From positions 62,001-126,000 of the forward strand of contig JBBPII010000007.1 of NCBI GenBank assembly GCA_038040385.1: DNA of 64,000 bases, written 5' to 3'. The first letter of the stretch is position 1. Every line of letters begins with the position of its first letter. Below the pieces are notes generated by a model, which saw nothing but the letters and a program-made list of their open reading frames with translations, was not told the DNA's origin and searched no databases. The translations under genes and the position numbers were made by a program. The DNA comes from Gilichinskyi gelida (GTDB taxonomy: Bacteria; Acidobacteriota; Thermoanaerobaculia; Gp7-AA8). Below are positions 48,854 through 58,287 of the stretch, piece by piece.

Positions 48854-50385
48854 CGCACCGCGGTCCCGTCACCCTGAGCGGAGCGAAGGGTCTCGAGCTG
48901 CGCCGTCCGAGATCCTTCGCCGTCTTCGCGGCTCAGGATGACGGATGCGAGCCGGCGGTAGAGCTCCTCGTCCGAGATCGCCTGCCCCTTCGGCGGGTAT
49001 GCCTGATGGATCTCCTGCTCGCGGCCTTGCAGGTTGGTGAACGTCCCTTCCTTTTCCGCCAGGATCGTTCCCGGCAGCACGACGTCGGCGACGTCGTTGA
49101 GCGGATGGTTGGCGTCCCACGACTGCACGACGAGAAACTTCGCCTTGCGCAGATTGGCGACGACGGCAGCGTCCTTCGCCCGCTCGCTGAAGTCGGAGTC
49201 GCAGATGTAGAGGAGGTCGATGCCGCCGGCGCCGTTGGTCATCAGCGATTCGATGTCGGCGTTCGCGCCGATCTCCGCTTCGACGCCGCGCAAATTCGGC
49301 CCGCCCTGCGTGCCGAGGAGCCACTCGGTCCGCGACTTCATCTTGATCGGGCCGATGGGGTCGACCATCACGCCGATCGAGGCGCCGAGGCCGTCGGCGA
49401 AGAGCGCCTTCGCCGCCGCTGCCTCCTCGTTGGTCATCTGCGCCGAGGCGATGACGGCGATCTTCCCGCCGCGTTGGAACGCGGCGTCGATGGCGTCGAG
49501 CGCCTCGTTCCAGGTGGAGATGCCGAGGTAGTCGTCGTCGGTGCGGACCTTGGGGACCACGACGCGGTCTGTGTCGTAGCGCTCGTACGAGAAGCGGCCG
49601 TAGTCGCACAGCCAGTGATCGTTGACGTCCGGATTGACTCGCGGGCGATAGCGGAAGACCTGCCCGCTGCGGTGGCCGATGAAGATGTTGCAGCCGACGT
49701 CGCAGCCGTTGCAGACCGAGTCCGCCGAGTCGAGGTTCCACACCCGCGACTCGAAGCGGAATTCGCGGGTGGTGAGCGCGCCGGTGGGGCAGACGTCGGT
49801 CACGCACGCCGACATCCAGTTATCCAGCGGCGTCCCGGCGAACACGCCGACCTCGGTCGACGCGCCGCGCTTGAAGAACGCCAGCTCGCTGGTGCCGGTG
49901 ATCTCCGCGGTGAAGCGGATGCAGCGCGTGCAGTGGATGCAGCGGTTCATGTTCTGCACCACGTGCGGTCCGATCGGCGTGCGGTCCATGCCGGGGTAGG
50001 TGCGCTTCACTTCGCCGTAGCGCGATTCGACCGTGCCGTAGTTGAAGGAGTAGTCCTGCAGCGGGCACTCGCCGGCCTTGTCGCAGATCGGGCAGTCGAG
50101 CGGATGGTTGATGAGGAGAAACTCCATCTGCCCCTTGCGCGCCTTGTCGACCTTCTCGTTCCAGACGTGGATCTTCATCCCGTCTTTCACCGGTGTGGCG
50201 CAGCCGGCCTGCAGCTTCGGCATCCCTTCCACTTCGACGAGGCACATGCGGCATTGCCCAACGATCGACAGCGAGGGGTGATAGCAGAAGTGAGGGACGT
50301 GGACATCGGCGGCTTTGGCGGCCTCGATGACGTTGATTCCGTCCTGGACTTCGACTTCAATGCCGTCGATGGTAATTTTCGCCAT
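48850..50385 (-). CDS. nuoG: NADH-quinone oxidoreductase subunit G
   Basis: 511 residues from ATG 50385 (MAKITIDGIEVEV). Iron-sulfur motifs in order: 2Fe-2S CYHPSLSIVGQCRMCLVEVE with a later Cys, the HxxxCxxCxxxxxC set HPLDCPICDKAGECPLQDY, NRCIHCTRCIRF, and CNGCDVGCNIF of the molybdopterin-like domain, which is shorter than in E. coli. Carries electrons from NuoF towards the quinone. The C-terminus (from about residue 481, VILSREDGEGSRTAQLETLR...) is encoded by a family D repeat. A likely Rex operator is 45 bases upstream. Confidence 0.94.
   Translation of the reverse strand: MAKITIDGIEVEVQDGINVIEAAKAADVHVPHFCYHPSLSIVGQCRMCLVEVEGMPKLQAGCATPVKDGMKIHVWNEKVDKARKGQMEFLLINHPLDCPICDKAGECPLQDYSFNYGTVESRYGEVKRTYPGMDRTPIGPHVVQNMNRCIHCTRCIRFTAEITGTSELAFFKRGASTEVGVFAGTPLDNWMSACVTDVCPTGALTTREFRFESRVWNLDSADSVCNGCDVGCNIFIGHRSGQVFRYRPRVNPDVNDHWLCDYGRFSYERYDTDRVVVPKVRTDDDYLGISTWNEALDAIDAAFQRGGKIAVIASAQMTNEEAAAAKALFADGLGASIGVMVDPIGPIKMKSRTEWLLGTQGGPNLRGVEAEIGANADIESLMTNGAGGIDLLYICDSDFSERAKDAAVVANLRKAKFLVVQSWDANHPLNDVADVVLPGTILAEKEGTFTNLQGREQEIHQAYPPKGQAISDEELYRRLASVILSREDGEGSRTAQLETLRSAQGDGTAVR
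48868..48943. repeat. Family D repeat copy 3, inside the 3' end of nuoG
   Basis: CGTCACCCTGAGCGGAGCGA...AGGGTCTC and the inverse GAGATCC...GCGGCTCAGGATGACGG. Read on the minus strand it encodes the last about 25 residues of NuoG. Confidence 0.85.
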
Positions 50386-50429
50386 AGGGTTGCGTTGCGT
50401 GATGCAGAATGATCGCCCAGGCGGCGGGC

Positions 50430-50447
50430 CCGTGAAAGTTTTCACAA
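50430..50447. promoter_or_regulatory. Likely Rex operator upstream of nuoG
   Basis: CCGTGAAAGTTTTCACAA. Compared with the Rex consensus TTGTGAAWWWWTTCACAA, 12 of 14 fixed positions match and the inner GTGAAA/TTTCAC halves are exact inverses. It lies 45 bases upstream of the nuoG start and 32 bases upstream of the divergent ppiC-like gene, in their shared promoter region. Rex is encoded at the other end of the same nuo block. Confidence 0.65.
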
Positions 50448-50478
50448 GCGCGCGGAGAAGTCAACGAGGAATGCTCCA

Positions 50479-51429
50479 GTGAAACGAGACGCAATCATTG
50501 CCTTGATCGCGACCGCGGTGACGACCGCCATCTGCTACGGCCTCGCCATCATCAAGCTCGATCTCAAGCCGAACCTTTCTCGCCCCTACACCACGGCGGA
50601 GGTCGGACAGCAGGTCAGCGGCCACGTGATCATGCGCATCAACGGCGAGCCGGTCACCGAAGAGGAGTTCGGGGCGGCGTACGCGCAGTTGCCGGAGGAC
50701 ATGCAGCGCCAGCTCTCCAGCCCGCAGGGGAAGACGGCGTTCGCCGAGCAGTTCGTCCGCTACAAGCTCCTGGAACAGGAGGGCCGCCGGCTGGGCGTGG
50801 ACCGCGATCCGAAAGTGGCCGGCGCGATCGCCGCCGACCGCACCAGCATCCTTGCTTCGGCCGCCGCGCAGAAGCTGGTCGCGGTGCCGACCGATCAGGC
50901 GGTGCGCGACTTCTACGCCGGAAACAAGGAAACCTTCGACTCGCTCCAGGTGGCGCACATCCTCCTGGCGTACGCCGGCGGCATGGGGCCGTCGCGGCCG
51001 GGAAGGACCGCGCCGTCGCAGGCGCAGGCGATGGCCAGGGCGAAGGAGATCGTCAAACAGCTCCGCGCCGGCGCCAACTTCTCGCAGGCGGCGCTGCAAC
51101 TGTCCGACGACGTCGCCACCGCCGAGCGGGGCGGCGATCTGGGGACGTTCGGCCGCGGCACGCTCCCTCCGGAGCTTGAGCAGCACGTCTTCGGCATGAA
51201 GGAGGGGGAGATCAGCGATCCGATGCCGTCGCGCTTCGGCGTCCACATCTTCCGCGTCGGCAAGCGCGGCACCCAAGCCATCGAGCAGGTGCGGCCGGCG
51301 ATCGCCCGCCGCGTGCAGCAGCAGAACACGCTCGATCGCATCGAGGTGCTCCGCAAGCAGGCCAAGGTCGACTTCGATCCGAAGTTCTTCCCCGACAAAG
51401 CGCCGCGGCCCACCAAGAAGTCATCGTGA
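50479..51429 (+). CDS. Membrane-anchored peptidyl-prolyl isomerase (parvulin/SurA-like)
   Basis: 316 residues. An N-terminal helix (AIIALIATAVTTAICYGLAI) anchors it; a SurA-like chaperone region follows (INGEPVTEEEFGAAYAQLPE) and a parvulin domain covers about residues 155-265: LQVAHILLAY, ANFSQAALQLSDD, RGGDLGTFGRGTLPPELEQ and SRFGVHIFRV. It helps fold secreted or outer membrane proteins. Shares a divergent promoter region with nuoG and overlaps the downstream receiver gene (GTGA). Confidence 0.87.
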   Translation: MKRDAIIALIATAVTTAICYGLAIIKLDLKPNLSRPYTTAEVGQQVSGHVIMRINGEPVTEEEFGAAYAQLPEDMQRQLSSPQGKTAFAEQFVRYKLLEQEGRRLGVDRDPKVAGAIAADRTSILASAAAQKLVAVPTDQAVRDFYAGNKETFDSLQVAHILLAYAGGMGPSRPGRTAPSQAQAMARAKEIVKQLRAGANFSQAALQLSDDVATAERGGDLGTFGRGTLPPELEQHVFGMKEGEISDPMPSRFGVHIFRVGKRGTQAIEQVRPAIARRVQQQNTLDRIEVLRKQAKVDFDPKFFPDKAPRPTKKSS

Positions 51430-51797
51430 AGAAGCGCATCCTCGTCGTTGAAGACAACGAGATGAACATGCAACTGGTCGAGTTCCTCCTCGACGAGGGC
51501 GGCTACGCCATCCTCAAGGCCGCGAGCGGCGAGGAGGCCCTGGCCGTCGCGCGCAGCGACGAGCAGGTCGACCTGATCCTCATGGACATCCACCTGCCGG
51601 GCGTCGACGGCCTGAGCGTGGTGCGCGAGCTGAAGCGCGACCCCCGCACCGGCGCCATCCCCATCCTCGCCCTCACCGCCCACGCCATGCGCGGCGACAA
51701 GGACCGCTTCCTTCAAGCGGGATGCGACGGGTACATTTCGAAGCCGATCGATGTGAAGACGTTCTTGGCTTCGATCGAGCCATTTGTTCGCCGTTAG
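51426..51797 (+). CDS. Single-domain response regulator (CheY/DivK-like)
   Basis: 123 residues from a GTG start overlapping the previous stop. Receiver residues: ILVVEDNEMN (acidic pair), phospho-acceptor Asp in LILMDIHLPG, Thr in LALTAHAM and Lys in YISKPID. No output domain, so it acts by protein-protein contact; the sequence after the acceptor (DIHLPGVDGL) resembles DivK and receivers of hybrid kinases. The stop codon lies in the inverted repeat at 51794-51851. Confidence 0.9.
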   Translation: MKKRILVVEDNEMNMQLVEFLLDEGGYAILKAASGEEALAVARSDEQVDLILMDIHLPGVDGLSVVRELKRDPRTGAIPILALTAHAMRGDKDRFLQAGCDGYISKPIDVKTFLASIEPFVRR

Positions 51798-51851
51798 CCG
51801 TTGACCGTTGGCCGATACGATTCGGCGAACGGCCAACGGACAACGGTCAAC
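51794..51851. repeat. Inverted word repeat GTTAGCCGTTGACCGTTGGC / CGGCCAACGGACAACGGTCA
   Basis: GCCGTTGACCGTTGGCC is followed, after ATACGATTC, by GGCCAACGGACAACGGTCAAC. It spans the gap between the receiver gene and the saccharopine dehydrogenase-like gene and supplies the stop codon of the former. Confidence 0.8.
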
Positions 51852-51854
51852 GAT

Positions 51855-52979
51855 ATGAACATCCTGGTTCTTGGCGCCGGCCGCATGGGCCTCGGCGCCG
51901 TTCACGATCTCGCGGCGCAGCTCGACGTCGACCGCGTCACCGTCGCCGACATGGACGGCGATCGCGCCCGCGCGGTCGCGGCGCGCGCCGGCGAGAAGGG
52001 ACACCCCGTGGCCGTCGACGTCGCCGACCGCCCGGCGGTCACCGCCCTCATGCGCGGCCACGCCGCGGCCATCAGTTGCGTCAATTACTGGCTCAACGAG
52101 CATCTCGCGCGCGCCGCCATCGACGCCGGCACGAACTTCTGCGACCTCGGCGGCAACAACGCGGTGGTCGACGCCGAGCTGGCGTTGGATGCGGAGGCCC
52201 GCGTCAAGGGCGTCAACGTCGTTCCCGATTGCGGCCTCGCGCCGGGCATGACCGCGGTGCTCGTGGCGCACGCCGTCGGGCGATTCGAGTCGGTCGACGA
52301 GATCTACATTCGCGTCGGCGGGCTGCCGCTCGATCCGAAGCCGCCGCTCGACTATCAACTGGTGTTTTCCGTCGAAGGGCTGATCAACGAATACGTCGAG
52401 CGTGCGCGCGTGGTGCGCGGCGGGCGGATCGTGGAAGTCGACTCCATGACCGAGCTCGAGGAGTTGGAGTTCCCGCCGCCGTTCGGAACGATGGAGGCCT
52501 TCCAGACCTCCGGCGGCACCTCGACGCTGCCGGAGACGTACCTCGGCCGCGTGCGCGAGCTCGATTACAAAACGATTCGCTACCCCGGCCACTGCGCGAA
52601 GTTCAAGACCATCATCGACCTCGGCCTCTGCTCGAGCGAGCCGGTGAACGGCGTCGTCCCGCGCAAACTCTTCGGCGAGCTGCTGGTCCGCAACCTCCCG
52701 CACGACGAGCCCGACGCGGTGCTGGTGCGGGTGGAGGTCTCCGGCGGCGGCAAACGCCTCCGCTACGACATCATCGACCGCTACGACGACGCGACCGGCC
52801 TGAGCGCGATGATGCGGACCACGGCGTTTCCCGCGTCGATCGTCGCTCTGATGATGGCCCGAGGCCAGACTACGGCCAAAGGGGCGCTGCCGCAGGAGCG
52901 ATGCATCGCCCCAAGCCTTTTCATGGACGAACTTGCCGCGCGGGGAATCAAGGTTGAGGAGAGTTGGACGAAAACATGA
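51855..52979 (+). CDS. Saccharopine dehydrogenase-like (lysine dehydrogenase-type) oxidoreductase
   Basis: 374 residues from ATG 51855 (MNILVLGAGRMGLGAVHDLA), an NAD(P)-binding Rossmann start. Other motifs: AISCVNYWLNEHLARAAIDA, the family's NFCDLGGNN, VVPDCGLAPGM and IRYPGHCAKFK. The closest described enzymes are saccharopine reductases and L-lysine 6-dehydrogenase; the true substrate is uncertain. Stands between receiver and small membrane protein genes with no clear pathway partner. Confidence 0.82.
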   Translation: MNILVLGAGRMGLGAVHDLAAQLDVDRVTVADMDGDRARAVAARAGEKGHPVAVDVADRPAVTALMRGHAAAISCVNYWLNEHLARAAIDAGTNFCDLGGNNAVVDAELALDAEARVKGVNVVPDCGLAPGMTAVLVAHAVGRFESVDEIYIRVGGLPLDPKPPLDYQLVFSVEGLINEYVERARVVRGGRIVEVDSMTELEELEFPPPFGTMEAFQTSGGTSTLPETYLGRVRELDYKTIRYPGHCAKFKTIIDLGLCSSEPVNGVVPRKLFGELLVRNLPHDEPDAVLVRVEVSGGGKRLRYDIIDRYDDATGLSAMMRTTAFPASIVALMMARGQTTAKGALPQERCIAPSLFMDELAARGIKVEESWTKT

Positions 52980-52998
52980 ACCTACTCGAGGTGACGCC

Positions 52999-53352
52999 AT
53001 GAACTTACTGATCCGTTGGTTGATCAATACGCTCGCCCTCTTCCTCGTCGTCACCATCGTCCCCGGCTTCCACTACCGCTCGTTCGCCACGCTGGCCATC
53101 GCCGCGCTGGTGCTCGGGTTGCTGAACGCGATCCTCAAGCCGATTCTCTTCATCCTGACGCTGCCGCTGACCATCGTCACCCTCGGCCTCTTCCTGCTGG
53201 TGCTCAACGGGATCATGCTGGAGCTGGTGGCGTGGGTGGTGCCGGGATTCGACATCGACAGCTTCGGGTGGGCGGTGGTTGGGGCGGTGGTGCTGACCAT
53301 CGTCTCGTTCTTCACCAACCGCATCGGAGCGCCGCCTCGCGAGCGCGAGTGA
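52999..53352 (+). CDS. Phage holin superfamily IV-type small membrane protein (YvlD-like)
   Basis: 117 residues, four helices: LLIRWLINTLALFLVVTIVP, FATLAIAALVLGLLNAILKP, ILFILTLPLTIVTLGLFLLV and SFGWAVVGAVVLTIVSFF. NAILKPILFILTLPLTIVTLG-type text is the signature of the YvlD family. Despite the superfamily name these are chromosomal proteins of unknown role, some linked to envelope stress. Start ATG 52999 preceded by GAGGTGA. Confidence 0.83.
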   Translation: MNLLIRWLINTLALFLVVTIVPGFHYRSFATLAIAALVLGLLNAILKPILFILTLPLTIVTLGLFLLVLNGIMLELVAWVVPGFDIDSFGWAVVGAVVLTIVSFFTNRIGAPPRERE

Positions 53353-53387
53353 CAAGCTGGACCGGTTTTGACTACACTGCGCTGGCA

Positions 53388-53738
53388 ATGAACATCATCA
53401 AAAACCGGGTGTCGGATGTCACCGTTCTGGACATCCAGGGCGTCATCAAGCTGGGTGAGAGCGCGCGCGAGTTCTCCAGCTACCTGGAGAAAGTGCTCAA
53501 CGACGAGACCGGCCCGGTGATGATCAACTTCGAAGCGATCAACTACATGGACTCCACCGGCCTCGGCGAGTTGATCGGCTACCTGCAGAAATTCGAAGAC
53601 CGCCAGCGCAAGATGGCGCTGGTCAAGCCGTCGCACCGCATCCTGGCCCTGCTGAAGATCACCAAGCTCGATACGGTGTTCAAGATCTTCGACTCCCGCG
53701 AGACGGCGATGCAGTACCTCACCGACAACGCCGCCTAG
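53388..53738 (+). CDS. STAS-domain anti-sigma factor antagonist
   Basis: 116 residues from ATG 53388 (MNIIKNRVSDVTVLDIQGVI). The phosphorylation site is Ser in NYMDSTGLGELIGYL. Second STAS protein of the window, paralogous to the one at 12293-12637. No cognate kinase or sigma factor nearby. Confidence 0.88.
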   Translation: MNIIKNRVSDVTVLDIQGVIKLGESAREFSSYLEKVLNDETGPVMINFEAINYMDSTGLGELIGYLQKFEDRQRKMALVKPSHRILALLKITKLDTVFKIFDSRETAMQYLTDNAA

Positions 53739-53746
53739 CCGCGCGC

Positions 53747-53778
53747 GCAACTTGCAACTCGCAACTCGCAACTTGTAG
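53747..53778. repeat. Tandem CGCAACTTGCAACTCGCAAC words
   Basis: Four CGCAACT/TGCAACT units in a row between the STAS gene and nuoA. Same style of short word repeats as the other intergenic tracts. Confidence 0.6.
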
Positions 53779-53793
53779 CATCCGCGCGCGCTC

Positions 53794-54162
53794 ATGACCC
53801 ACTCCTGGCTCCCCATCCTCATCATGCTCATCGCCGCCCTCGGCATGGGTGTGATCATGCTGTCGCTGAGCTGGCTGCTCGGCAAGCATCAGCGCAACCC
53901 GGCGAAGCTGGCGCCGTACGAGAGCGGCGTCCCGCCGCTGGACACCAACCGCAAGCGCGTCAACGTCCGCTTCTATCAGATCGCCATGTTGTTCATTCTG
54001 TTCGACATCGAGGCGGCGTTCCTCTACCCGTGGGCGGTGATCTACCGCGACTACGCGCGCGGCCCGGCGGGGATGTTCCTCTTCGGCGAGATGCTGCTGT
54101 TCATCGTCCTCCTCGCCGTCGGCTACGTGTACGTTTGGAAGAAGAAGGCATTCGACTGGTGA
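53794..54162 (+). CDS. nuoA: NADH-quinone oxidoreductase subunit A
   Basis: 122 residues, three helices. PYESGVPPLDTNRKRVNVRF (the conserved Cys of the loop is replaced by Val), then YQIAMLFILFDIEAAFLYPW with the acidic FDIE motif. Membrane subunit of complex I at the quinone site. One-base overlap with nuoE (TGATG). Confidence 0.94.
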   Translation: MTHSWLPILIMLIAALGMGVIMLSLSWLLGKHQRNPAKLAPYESGVPPLDTNRKRVNVRFYQIAMLFILFDIEAAFLYPWAVIYRDYARGPAGMFLFGEMLLFIVLLAVGYVYVWKKKAFDW

Positions 54163-54691
54163 TGGCCGACCTCCGTCCCGACAACCCGTACGCCCCCGAC
54201 CGTTTTCCTGATCCGAGCAAGCGCGTCGAGTTTCCGGCCGAGGCGAAGACGCGGTTCGAGTACATCCTCACGCGGTATCCGACCAAAGAGGCGGCGCTGC
54301 TGCCGACCCTCCACCTGGCGCAGGAAGTGTGGGGGTGGATCTCGCCGGAGACCGTGCACTACGTCGGCGACCTCCTCGACCTCTCGCCGGCCACCGTCTT
54401 CGGCGTCGTCTCCTTCTACAACATGTACAACCAGAAGCCGGTGGGGAAGTACCACCTGCAGGTCTGCACCAACCTGAGCTGCATGGTCAATCGGGCCTAC
54501 GACATCTACGACCACCTCTGCGAGAAGCTGCAGATCAATCCCGGCGAGACGACGAAGGACGGGCGCTACACGGTGGTGGAAGTGGAGTGCCTCGGATCGT
54601 GCGGCACCGCGCCGGTGGTGCAGGTGAATAACGACTACCACGAGAACATGAGCGTGGCCTCGATGGACGCGCTCCTGACGAAGCTGACCTG

Positions 54692-54692
<1 letters not shown>
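54162..54692 (+). CDS. nuoE: NADH-quinone oxidoreductase subunit E
   Basis: 176 residues. The thioredoxin-like domain holds the 2Fe-2S ligands CTNLSC and CLGSC (QVCTNLSCMVN, VECLGSCGTAPVVQVN), and the N-terminal helical part has FYNMYNQKPVGKYHLQVC. Part of the NADH dehydrogenase module with NuoF and NuoG. Follows nuoA directly, so nuoB, C and D, which normally stand between them, are absent here. Confidence 0.95.
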
Positions 54693-56002
<1,310 letters not shown>

Positions 56003-56682
56003 GCGGCGACGCGGAATCCGTAGTCCGCGTAGCGATACTCCGGCGGGAGGCTCGAACGGGCGGCGCAGCGGCTGATCTTGATCTGATGCCGCCACGAGCC
56101 GCCGCGCGAGGCGCGGCGCGCGCCGCTCTCAGCGCCGCGCGGGTTGGGCTCGGGAGAGATCGCGTAGTAGCCGGCGGCGTACCAATCGCTGCACCACTCG
56201 TGGACGTTTTCGCACATGTCGTACAGCCCGAACCCATTCGGCGCGCGCTGCCCGACGCGCTCGGGGCCGGCGAGGGGGCGCGTTCTGTCGTCCGGCGCGT
56301 CATCGCCCCACGGATAGCGCATTCCCTGCGCGCCTCCGCGTGCGGCACACTCCCACTCCGCCTCGGTCGGCAGACGGACGCCGAGCCAGTCGCAGTAGCT
56401 CACCGCGTCGAGCCAGGAGACCGCGACGACCGGTTGCTGCGGGTCATTGAGGTTCGCATCGTTCCAGCAGGGCGGCAGCGGATGGCCGGTGGCCTCGACG
56501 AAGCGCGCGTACTCGGCGTTCGACACCTGCGTCGCCGCGAGCTCGAAGGCGTCCACCCAGACCCGATGGACGGGGCGCTCATCGTCCGCGCCGCTCTCCG
56601 ATCCCATCGAGAACCAGGTTCCATCGACGCGAAGCATGAATGATCGATGATGGCATAGCCACGGCGTCCTAGAATCGCGTCG

Positions 56683-58068
56683 ATGCGTGCCGCCGCCTTT
56701 CGACGCGAGCTCCGCGAGTTGTTCCGGCTGGCAGCTCCTGTGGCGGCGGCGCAGGCGGGAGCGCAGCTCATGGGCCTCGTGGACGTCGCGGTCCTCGGGC
56801 GACTCGGTGCGCGTGAGCTGGCGGCGTCCGGAGTCGGCAACGCCGTCTTCTTCGCCTTCTCCGTCGTCGGGATCGGGATCGTCCTCGGCATCGATCCGCT
56901 GGTGGCACAGGCGGTCGGAGCAGCCGACCATCTCCGCGCGCGCCGCGCGTTGTGGCAGGGCGTGTGGCTGGCGGTCACCGTCTCCGCGGCTCTTTCGGTG
57001 GTGCTCGTCGCGGGTGCGTACGCCATGCCGCTGGTCGGGGCGCCCGAGCTGACCGAGGATGCGCGGAGCTTTCTGCTGGTGCGCACCACGAGCCTGCTTC
57101 CGTTGCTCCTCTTTTTCGTCGGCCGGTCGTACCTTCAGGCGTACGGCCGCACGCTGCCGCTGCTGGTGGCGATGGTTGCGGCGAATGTGCTGAACCTTCT
57201 CAGCGACATCCTGCTCGTCTTCGGCGGTCACGCACTCCCGCGGTGGACCGGACCGTTGCGTCTGATTCCGCCGCTCGGTGTGGCCGGCGCGGCGCTGGCG
57301 ACGACGCTCTGCACGATCCTGGAGGTGGTGATTCTGCTCGTGCCGCTGCGTTCGATGTCGGTCGCTTTGCGGACGACGCACGTCGACCATCGCTGGAATC
57401 GAGGCCACGTGGCGCACGCATTGCGGATCGGACTTCCGGTTGGACTGCAGATGGGGGCGGAGGTTGGCATCTTCGCGCTGGTGGCCCTTCTCGCCGCGCG
57501 GGTAGGGACGCTGCAGTTGGCGGCGCATCAGGTGGCGATCAGCCTCGCCTCGTTCACCTTCACCGTTGCGCTGGGCGTCGCCGCGGCGGGCTCCGTACGA
57601 GTGGGGATCGCCATCGGAAAGAGAGACCGACTCGCCACGCGGATGTCGGGTCACGTCGCCTTTCTGGGAGGGGTCCTGGTGATGGGGACGAGCGCCGCGC
57701 TGTTCGCGCTCATGCCGCGGACGATGACCAGGCTGGTCACCGACCAGGAGAGCGTCATCCGTGCCGCCGTGCCGCTGCTGTTCGTGGTAGCCGTGTTCCA
57801 ACTCTCCGACGGCATTCAGGCTGTGGGCGCGGGCGTCCTGCGCGGCGCCGGCGACACGAAGTACACGCTCTACGCGAACCTCCTCGGCCACTGGTGCATC
57901 GGTTTGCCGGTCGCCCTCCTCCTCGGCTTCCGCCTGCGCCTCGGCGTCGTCGGTCTCTGGTGGGGACTCTGCGCCGGCCTCACCGTCGTCGCCGTGCTGC
58001 TGTTCCTGAGATTCGAGAGGCTGTCACGAACGGCGATCGAGCCGATTCATCGAAAGGTTGCGGTCTAG
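56683..58068 (+). CDS. MATE family multidrug/cation exporter
   Basis: 461 residues, twelve helices. MATE hallmarks: RLAAPVAAAQAGAQLMGLVD, VLGRLGARELAASGVGNAVF, FVGRSYLQAYGRTLPLLVAM and AALLAARVGTLQLAAHQVAIS, and GVLRGAGDTKYTLYANLLGHW. Exports cationic drugs or metabolites by sodium or proton antiport. The stop codon TAG is the first three bases of an inserted MITE; without it the frame would run about 22 codons further. Confidence 0.9.
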   Translation: MRAAAFRRELRELFRLAAPVAAAQAGAQLMGLVDVAVLGRLGARELAASGVGNAVFFAFSVVGIGIVLGIDPLVAQAVGAADHLRARRALWQGVWLAVTVSAALSVVLVAGAYAMPLVGAPELTEDARSFLLVRTTSLLPLLLFFVGRSYLQAYGRTLPLLVAMVAANVLNLLSDILLVFGGHALPRWTGPLRLIPPLGVAGAALATTLCTILEVVILLVPLRSMSVALRTTHVDHRWNRGHVAHALRIGLPVGLQMGAEVGIFALVALLAARVGTLQLAAHQVAISLASFTFTVALGVAAAGSVRVGIAIGKRDRLATRMSGHVAFLGGVLVMGTSAALFALMPRTMTRLVTDQESVIRAAVPLLFVVAVFQLSDGIQAVGAGVLRGAGDTKYTLYANLLGHWCIGLPVALLLGFRLRLGVVGLWWGLCAGLTVVAVLLFLRFERLSRTAIEPIHRKVAV

Positions 58069-58221
58069 CAGGCTGTTGAAAAAGGCCCTTTCAGGGCTCG
58101 AGCGATATCGAGACATTCTTCCGGCACGAGCAAAGCCGCTTAAACACTCAGTTCTTTTCGTGCCGCCATGCCGTACCCCCGGCACACCTGCGCGAAAAGC
58201 GCCTTTTTCAACAGCCTGCTA
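58066..58221. mobile_element. MITE-like element, 156 bp, with perfect 21-bp terminal inverted repeats
   Basis: Left end TAGCAGGCTGTTGAAAAAGG plus C (58066-58086) and right end its exact complement (58201-58221, starting GCCTTTTTCAACAG). No transposase inside. GGTC flanks both ends (58062-58065 and 58222-58225), a likely four-base target duplication. The GCAGGCTGTTGAAAAA end is a common bacterial terminal-repeat type. Internally it has no gene. Confidence 0.8.
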
Positions 58222-58287
58222 GGTCTTTCATCGCGATGTTTTTGCCCCGCACCCGCATCACCACCTTCGGTACTACGATCGCTGCGC

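Noticed and set aside
50386..50445. Upstream ATG for nuoG
   Set aside because: It would run through the promoter region and Rex-like site; NuoG homologues begin at the AKITIDG segment.
52999..53352. Prophage marker because of the phage holin superfamily match
   Set aside because: YvlD-type proteins are ordinary chromosomal genes and no other phage gene is nearby.
58168..58287. Upstream start for the STAND NTPase
   Set aside because: The extra 40 residues are encoded by the MITE and the flank; the ATG at 58288 begins the conserved nuclease domain.
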